10,845 bases of DNA, taken from positions 1 through 10,845 of the forward strand of contig VGFN01000035.1 of the NCBI GenBank assembly GCA_016868875.1, in the 5' to 3' direction. The translations under genes and the position numbers were made by a program. Below the pieces are notes generated by a model, which was not told the DNA's origin, did not search any database, and saw only the letters and a program-made list of their open reading frames with translations. The DNA is from Bacteroidota bacterium (GTDB lineage Bacteria; Bacteroidota; Bacteroidia; UBA7662). Shown here piece after piece: positions 7,239 to 10,845 of the stretch (the first letter of the stretch is position 1; each line of letters begins with the position of its first letter).

Positions 7239-7415
7239 TTAACCAGCGTTCTTCATTTCCTGGATTTCCAGGCGAAGCGTTTGGCAATGAGCTTTGAGCT
7301 CTTGCAAACCTTTGCGGATGCGGGTACCAGCAGCCTTGTTGTCGGCGTCATAGAACTTCTGAAAGTCCTTCTCCATACCGGTGACCATCTCGAGAATTTG
7401 GTTGTACTTGTCCAT
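7239..7415 (-). CDS. Histone H1-like DNA-binding protein (Hc1 family), 58 aa
   Basis: A 58-residue protein starting MDKYNQILEM and ending EIQEMKNAG. The central segment FYDADNKAAGTRIRKGLQELK (residues 21-41) is the conserved core of small histone H1-like proteins of Bacteroidota. These resemble the N-terminal helical part of chlamydial Hc1, but here there is no lysine/alanine-rich tail. The sequence should form two amphipathic helices. I infer a nucleoid-associated, DNA-binding role from the family; no specific target can be read. The gene stands alone: the YebC gene ends 138 bases upstream, a promoter candidate lies in that gap, and a strong terminator hairpin lies just downstream. Such short, self-contained units suit a highly expressed chromosomal protein. 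Confidence 0.85.
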   Translation of the reverse strand: MDKYNQILEMVTGMEKDFQKFYDADNKAAGTRIRKGLQELKAHCQTLRLEIQEMKNAG

Positions 7416-7433
7416 AGTTTGGTTTTAATGAGA

Positions 7434-7463
7434 CCAAAATAGGCCCAAAAACAGCATTTTCAA
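7434..7463 (-). promoter_or_regulatory. Promoter candidate for the histone H1-like gene
   Basis: On the minus strand a TTG (7461-7463) is followed after 19 bases by TATTTTGG (7434-7441), a one-mismatch form of TAnnTTTG. The spacing fits Bacteroidota -33/-7 promoters. The -7 box ends 18 bases before the ATG at 7415, which predicts a short leader. The gap to the YebC gene also holds an AT-rich stretch near 7470-7495. Confidence 0.42.
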
Positions 7464-7553
7464 GTTTAGTATCCCTAAAAAATTAAATTTTGTGGGAAAA
7501 TTCCAGAAATCCTTCCTTTCGATGGGCGGAAACGCAGACGATTCTAGGGCAAT

Positions 7554-8261
7554 TTAAGCCAAGGTGCAATAAACATTTTGGACGTCATCGTCTTCTTCGA
7601 GCATGTCCATCAAGCGGATGCACTCCTCGGCCTGGGATTCATCCAAGCTTTTGGTCATGGTGGGGATATAGGCTAATTCAGAGGAAATAATCTGAATACC
7701 AAGGTTTTCTAAAGATTTTTGGACTTGCCCGTAATCTGTAAAGGCGGCGGTGAGGGTCCATTCACCGTCCTCCACTTGAACATCTTCGGCACCGGCATCG
7801 ATCAGCTCCAGCTCCAGTTCATCGGCGGGTCTATCCCCCGGATCAAGTCGAAAGGTGGCTTTACGCTCAAACAAAAACCCGACGGAGCCCGAAGTGCCCA
7901 TGGACCCCCCGTATTTGCTGAAAATATGCCGTACATTGGCAACGGTTCGGGTGGGATTGTCGGTTGCTGTTTCGACCAAAACGGCAATCCCGTGCGGTGC
8001 ATACCCCTCGTAGATGACTTCTTCGTAGGCTTTTTCGTCTTTGTTGGAAGCCTTTTTGATCGCTGCCTCGACCCGGTCCTTGGGCATATTGGCGGCTTTG
8101 GCATTTTGAATTGCAGCGCGAAGGCGGGTATTGCTTTCGGGTTCCGGTCCACCGGCTTTGACGGACATGGCAATTTCCCGACCTATGCGGGTGAAGGTTT
8201 TGGACATTTTGTCCCAGCGTGCAAATTTGCGGGCTTTTCGGTATTCAAAGGCTCTTCCCAT
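7554..8261 (-). CDS. yebC: YebC/PmpR family DNA-binding regulator / translation factor
   Basis: This encodes 235 residues, close to the normal family length. It opens MGRAFEYRKARKFARWDKMSKTF, the Bacteroidota form of the family's usual GHSKWANIKHRK start. It continues with the signature region PESNTRLRAAIQNAKAANMPKDRVEAAIKKAS (41-72), then YEGYAPHGIAVLVETATDNPTRTVANVRHIF and GTSGSVGFLF (122-131). The family includes transcriptional regulators (PmpR, YebC) and homologues of human TACO1; recent work links several members to relief of ribosome stalling at proline-rich sequences. Which role applies here cannot be told. The start is set at 8261 because upstream in-frame codons lie in the methionine aminopeptidase gene's end and lack family similarity. 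It is the last gene of a tight minus-strand cluster, 26 bases behind the aminopeptidase gene. Confidence 0.93.
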   Translation of the reverse strand: MGRAFEYRKARKFARWDKMSKTFTRIGREIAMSVKAGGPEPESNTRLRAAIQNAKAANMPKDRVEAAIKKASNKDEKAYEEVIYEGYAPHGIAVLVETATDNPTRTVANVRHIFSKYGGSMGTSGSVGFLFERKATFRLDPGDRPADELELELIDAGAEDVQVEDGEWTLTAAFTDYGQVQKSLENLGIQIISSELAYIPTMTKSLDESQAEECIRLMDMLEEDDDVQNVYCTLA

Positions 8262-8287
8262 GGTGAAGAATAATTTTCGCCGCGAAT

Positions 8288-9073
8288 TTAAACCTGCCGC
8301 GAAGTTCCCAACGCTTCGTCCACGTATTGAAAGGTGGTCAGGACGGAGCAATGACCGTTTACGAGGGCAACATCGTGCTCAAAATGAGCCGACAGGGCTC
8401 CATCAGCCGTACGGACCGTCCATCCATCCCGCTCGTGGCGAATGGATTTGGTCCCTGCATTGATCATGGGCTCGATGGCGAGCACCATGCCATCGGCTAA
8501 TCGAACTCCGTTCCCCTTTTTGCCGTAATTCGGGACTTCCGGTTTTTCGTGAAGTTGTCGTCCCAAACCATGGCCAACCAGTTCGCGGACCACACCGTAG
8601 CCCGCGGTTTCCGCATGGCATTGAATAGCGAACCCAATATCTCCTATCCGATTCCCTGCCTTGGCTTGGGCAATGCCGAGTTCCAGGCATTCGCGGGTAA
8701 TGCGTAGCAAGCGGGCAGCGCTTTCGGAAATGGTTCCTACCGCAAAGGTGAAGGCTTGGTCACCTATGAAATCGTTCAATTTCACCCCGCAGTCGATGGA
8801 GACAATATCTCCATCCCGTAGGGCCTGCTGGGTGGGTATCCCGTGCACCACCTGGTCGTTGGGTGAAATGCATAAAGTGTTGGGAAATCCATACAATCCC
8901 TTGAAGGCAGGAATCCCTCCCATGTCACGGATATAGGTTTCGGCGATACGATCCAACTCCAAGGGGGTAATCCCGGGTTTCACCAAGGGAGCAATGGTCC
9001 CCAAGGTCCTGCTCACCAAATCGGCAGCAAGCCGGCAGCATTCAAGTTCTTCGGGGCTTTTGAGGTGAATCAT
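8288..9073 (-). CDS. map: Methionine aminopeptidase, type I
   Basis: A 261-residue cytosolic enzyme that removes the initiator methionine from new proteins. All five metal ligands are present: D94 (SIDCG), D105 (FIGDQ), H168 (ELVGHGLG), E201 (LAIEPM) and E232 (SAHFEHD). The substrate-site histidines H77 (VVHGIP) and H175 also match. The length is that of the minimal type I enzyme without an N-terminal extension. D105 is followed by Q where T is more usual, which should be tolerated. The frame stays open further upstream, but that part overlaps the HAD gene and shows no similarity; MIHLKSPEELE is the normal family start. In many bacteria map lies in a ribosomal protein operon; here it sits 7 bases behind a HAD phosphatase gene and ahead of yebC. 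Confidence 0.96.
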   Translation of the reverse strand: MIHLKSPEELECCRLAADLVSRTLGTIAPLVKPGITPLELDRIAETYIRDMGGIPAFKGLYGFPNTLCISPNDQVVHGIPTQQALRDGDIVSIDCGVKLNDFIGDQAFTFAVGTISESAARLLRITRECLELGIAQAKAGNRIGDIGFAIQCHAETAGYGVVRELVGHGLGRQLHEKPEVPNYGKKGNGVRLADGMVLAIEPMINAGTKSIRHERDGWTVRTADGALSAHFEHDVALVNGHCSVLTTFQYVDEALGTSRQV

Positions 9074-9080
9074 CGGGATC

Positions 9081-9548
9081 TTATTTCCCGAACAGCCTTG
9101 CCCAAAAACCTTTCTTTTTGCGAGCCTCCCGGAAGTTGAAATGCGCTTTTTCGTTTTCGAGTTGGTGAAAGAATGGCCCATCCTCGGGATGCAACATTTG
9201 ATAAATTTCACTCCACCCTCGGAATCCACCTACATTACGATCGTCAATGAAAATGTCGGCATTGACCTTGCGCGCACTTACCCCCGGTTCCAAAACCTCT
9301 CCCGGAAAGTTCGCATTCACCGCATAAAATTCCACACCGTTCGCTTTGCAGTAATCTACCGCCTCCTGAAGGGTTTGTCCTTCACGAATGCTCCAAAGAA
9401 TTAATTTGTGACCTTTTTCTTGGAGGCGTTTGAGGGTTGCAAAGGCAAACAGCATCTCTCGCCCAATGGCGGGATAGGCATGCTCCACCACCGTGCCGTC
9501 GAAATCGACCGCAATGGTTTTGGATTTTTCGTTGAGTACACCTTGCAT
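9081..9548 (-). CDS. HAD-like hydrolase/phosphatase, small cap-less type
   Basis: A 155-residue protein. VDFDGTVVEH carries the HAD motif I DxDGT, with nucleophile D15 and acid/base D17. ILWSIREG (50-57) has the motif II position, here a serine (S53). K94 may be motif III, and FIDDRN (100-105) gives the motif IV acidic pair D102/D103. No room exists for a large cap domain, so it resembles the small HAD-like hydrolases common in Bacteroidota whose substrates are mostly unknown. The C-terminal tail (residues 139-155) is strongly basic with aromatic residues (KKKGFWARLFGK), unusual for this fold and perhaps a membrane- or nucleic-acid-binding patch. The gene begins 33 bases behind the universal stress gene and ends 7 bases before map, so co-transcription is likely. 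Confidence 0.8.
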   Translation of the reverse strand: MQGVLNEKSKTIAVDFDGTVVEHAYPAIGREMLFAFATLKRLQEKGHKLILWSIREGQTLQEAVDYCKANGVEFYAVNANFPGEVLEPGVSARKVNADIFIDDRNVGGFRGWSEIYQMLHPEDGPFFHQLENEKAHFNFREARKKKGFWARLFGK

Positions 9549-9581
9549 AGAGCGATTTTGAAAGGCCTGGCCAGAAAGGAA

Positions 9582-10430
9582 TTAATAGGTGAAGACCGAT
9601 CCGTAGAGGGCGTTCTGGGGATCAATGCACATGACCGGAATCTGTGCCTGGTTATTCACAATATGTTCGCCTTCTGTTTCCGATGCCGATAGGATATTCA
9701 AGAGACCACGGTGATCACCGGTCATGATGGTAAGCAGGTCAGCTTCTACCTTGATGGCGAATTGGATGATTTGGTCCACGTAGCGTTTGCCGTCTTCGGT
9801 CTCATGAGCAATTTGATAGGGAATGCCTTGAGCGTCAAAGTGCCTGGTTGCAAAATGGATATTGTTATCAACGGCGTGCTTGAGGAATTCATCGGTTTCA
9901 AAGGCGGCGAAAATATGGACGGTTCCATCAAAGATTTTCGCCAGGGCGGCTGTTTGAAAGGTCTTTTGTTTGGATTCTTTGCCAGCATCCATGGGCATCA
10001 CGATGGTTTTGTAACCGTGCGGTCTGAGGGGCCTTTCTTGAACAATGAGATCCGGTACGACGGATTTTTCGGCGATTTTCATCACGTTGGAACCAAACAA
10101 ATGTTGCAATCCCACGGGGCCGGAGGTTCCAATGATGACCAATTTGGCTTTGGACTCCACGGCATATTCCGGGATGGTGGTGAAGATGGAGCCGGTGACC
10201 ATCTCGTAACCCGTTTCGATGCCCGATTCCTTTTGAACCCTGGCTGCCAAGTTTGCCATACGGTCGTTAAGGTCCTTGAGGCTGATTTTGTCCCGCCGCA
10301 TCAAGGATTTGCTGTCCGAATTCACCACATGGAGAAGCTGGATCGCATGGTTGCCTTTGCGGGCAATAAGGGTGGCATGTTGAATCGCACAGTCACAAGG
10401 AGGGGTGAAATCGTAGGGAACGAGGATCAT
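9582..10430 (-). CDS. Universal stress protein, tandem Usp domains
   Basis: A 282-residue cytoplasmic protein with two UspA folds. The first domain (about 1-132) opens MILVPYDFTPPCDCAIQHA and has the nucleotide-binding loop GTSGPVGLQHLFGS (101-114), close to the family's G2xG9xG(S/T) signature, so ATP binding is plausible. The second domain (about 141-271) starts KTIVMPMDAGKES. Its matching loop, TGDHRGLLNILSASETEG, has lost the closing G-S/T and probably does not bind ATP in the usual way. Tandem Usp proteins are common in Bacteroidota and are linked to stress and starvation; a specific role cannot be inferred. The ATG at 10430 is chosen over an upstream GTG because VPYDFT at the very start is the usual Usp N-terminus and promoter-like boxes lie just upstream. 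It heads the usp-HAD-map-yebC cluster. Confidence 0.92.
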   Translation of the reverse strand: MILVPYDFTPPCDCAIQHATLIARKGNHAIQLLHVVNSDSKSLMRRDKISLKDLNDRMANLAARVQKESGIETGYEMVTGSIFTTIPEYAVESKAKLVIIGTSGPVGLQHLFGSNVMKIAEKSVVPDLIVQERPLRPHGYKTIVMPMDAGKESKQKTFQTAALAKIFDGTVHIFAAFETDEFLKHAVDNNIHFATRHFDAQGIPYQIAHETEDGKRYVDQIIQFAIKVEADLLTIMTGDHRGLLNILSASETEGEHIVNNQAQIPVMCIDPQNALYGSVFTY

Positions 10431-10465
10431 GGTATTGATTTGAATGGAATTTACCGAAGGAAAGT

Positions 10466-10486
10466 CAAAAATATAGGCCAAAGATA
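10466..10486 (-). promoter_or_regulatory. Two overlapping-range -7 boxes upstream of the usp cluster
   Basis: On the minus strand TATCTTTG (10479-10486) and TATTTTTG (10466-10473) both match TAnnTTTG exactly. They would give leaders of roughly 30-45 bases to the ATG at 10430. Neither has a clear TTTG at the -33 distance. The rest of the 116-base gap to the upstream gene holds no gene and no convincing terminator. Confidence 0.4.
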
Positions 10487-10546
10487 CCATCTGCAGGGTC
10501 TTCCCTTGACCGGAGCTTTTTGAATCGGGGGAATTCTGGACCGGCC

Positions 10547-10845
10547 TTATTCGATGCGCTCCAAGCAGCCCAAGGTGGGTAAGGCCGGGCGTATTCGCCC
10601 TTGGAGGTCAAAGCCCAAAGCAGGATAGGTTGATCGAAGATCCTCGCCAGCACGGTACGCTGGACTTAACGTGTCGATGGCATAAATCCGTTCGGAGGGA
10701 TTTTTGAACTTTGGGTATGTGTAAAGGAGGTTTTGGCCTTGCCAACCTCTCAAGCTGCGAAGGATGCTGTACCTAATGTTGTAGGAAAAATTGCCCAGGC
10801 CGCTGGTATCCAGTGCTAATTCCTCGTCCGCATTTCCCCATAGGA
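10547..10845 (-). CDS. Right-handed parallel beta-helix protein, C-terminal 98 residues
   Basis: The frame is open from the right window edge to a TAA at 10547-10549, so the N-terminal part is outside. The visible part begins LWGNADEELALDTSG and NFSYNIRYSILRS, typical strand-turn coils of a parallel beta-helix. It then reads FKNPSERIYAIDTLSPAYRAGEDL and ends GFDLQGRIRPALPTLGCLERIE. This closing pattern (a region after the last coil with SPAxxAG, then DxxGxxRP, then a G-x-x-E end) is the standard C-terminus of secreted beta-helix proteins of the pectate-lyase-like superfamily. Such proteins are usually on the cell surface or are lipoproteins. Polysaccharide binding or cleavage is possible, but nothing catalytic is visible in this part. 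No type IX sorting domain follows. The 116-base gap to the usp gene suggests separate transcription. Confidence 0.72.
   Translation of the reverse strand, partial: LWGNADEELALDTSGLGNFSYNIRYSILRSLRGWQGQNLLYTYPKFKNPSERIYAIDTLSPAYRAGEDLRSTYPALGFDLQGRIRPALPTLGCLERIE

Noticed and set aside
7470..7495. AT-rich inverted repeat AAAATT-A-AATTTT downstream of yebC
   Set aside because: A one-base loop and pure A/T stem do not make an intrinsic terminator; it may simply be promoter-upstream AT-rich DNA.
7719..8273. A 184-codon plus-strand open frame antisense to yebC
   Set aside because: It is a mirror frame of a well-conserved gene with no domain of its own.
9711..10523. A 270-codon plus-strand open frame antisense to the universal stress protein gene
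   Set aside because: It lies fully opposite a clear Usp gene, shows no recognisable domain, and is rich in His, Gly and Asp as mirror frames often are.
10501..10546. Possible terminator between the beta-helix gene and the usp gene
   Set aside because: The GACCGG copies are direct repeats, not inverted ones, so no stem forms.

Overview
The window most likely comes from a member of the phylum Bacteroidota with moderate GC content. Four things point there. A large protein joins a CarboxypepD_reg-like domain to a DUF5686-type region. A 58-residue histone H1-like (Hc1-family) protein is present. Promoter-like TAnnTTTG boxes of the Bacteroidota -7 type lie next to several gene starts. Almost no start codon has a Shine-Dalgarno sequence. 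I cannot fix the genus from the sequence. The content is mostly chromosomal housekeeping and cell-surface genes. I see no transposase, integrase, phage gene, CRISPR array or toxin-antitoxin pair, and nothing that I would call a new multi-gene system.

Left part (1-2119): a secreted CotH-type kinase-like protein runs off the left edge on the minus strand. It is divergent from a small outer-membrane beta-barrel protein on the plus strand. Middle left (2175-4102, minus): an M16 zinc peptidase is followed after 29 bases by a family-3 type O-methyltransferase, probably one operon. Middle (4208-7231, plus): tRNA-Leu(CAG) is followed by a large DUF5686-type outer-membrane protein. The N-terminus of that protein is a puzzle, because a good signal peptide is encoded in frame just upstream of the first usable ATG but has no standard start codon.

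Right part (7239-10430, minus): a histone H1-like gene with its own promoter candidate comes first by coordinate. Upstream of it in transcription order is a compact set running universal stress protein, HAD-like phosphatase, type I methionine aminopeptidase and YebC-family regulator, with gaps of 33, 7 and 26 bases. The window ends with the C-terminal 98 residues of a secreted right-handed beta-helix protein on the minus strand.

Points most worth a second look are the missing start codon in front of the DUF5686 signal peptide, a near-perfect two-way terminator hairpin inside the last codons of that same gene, and facing copies of the same -7 promoter octamer between the M16 gene and the tRNA.
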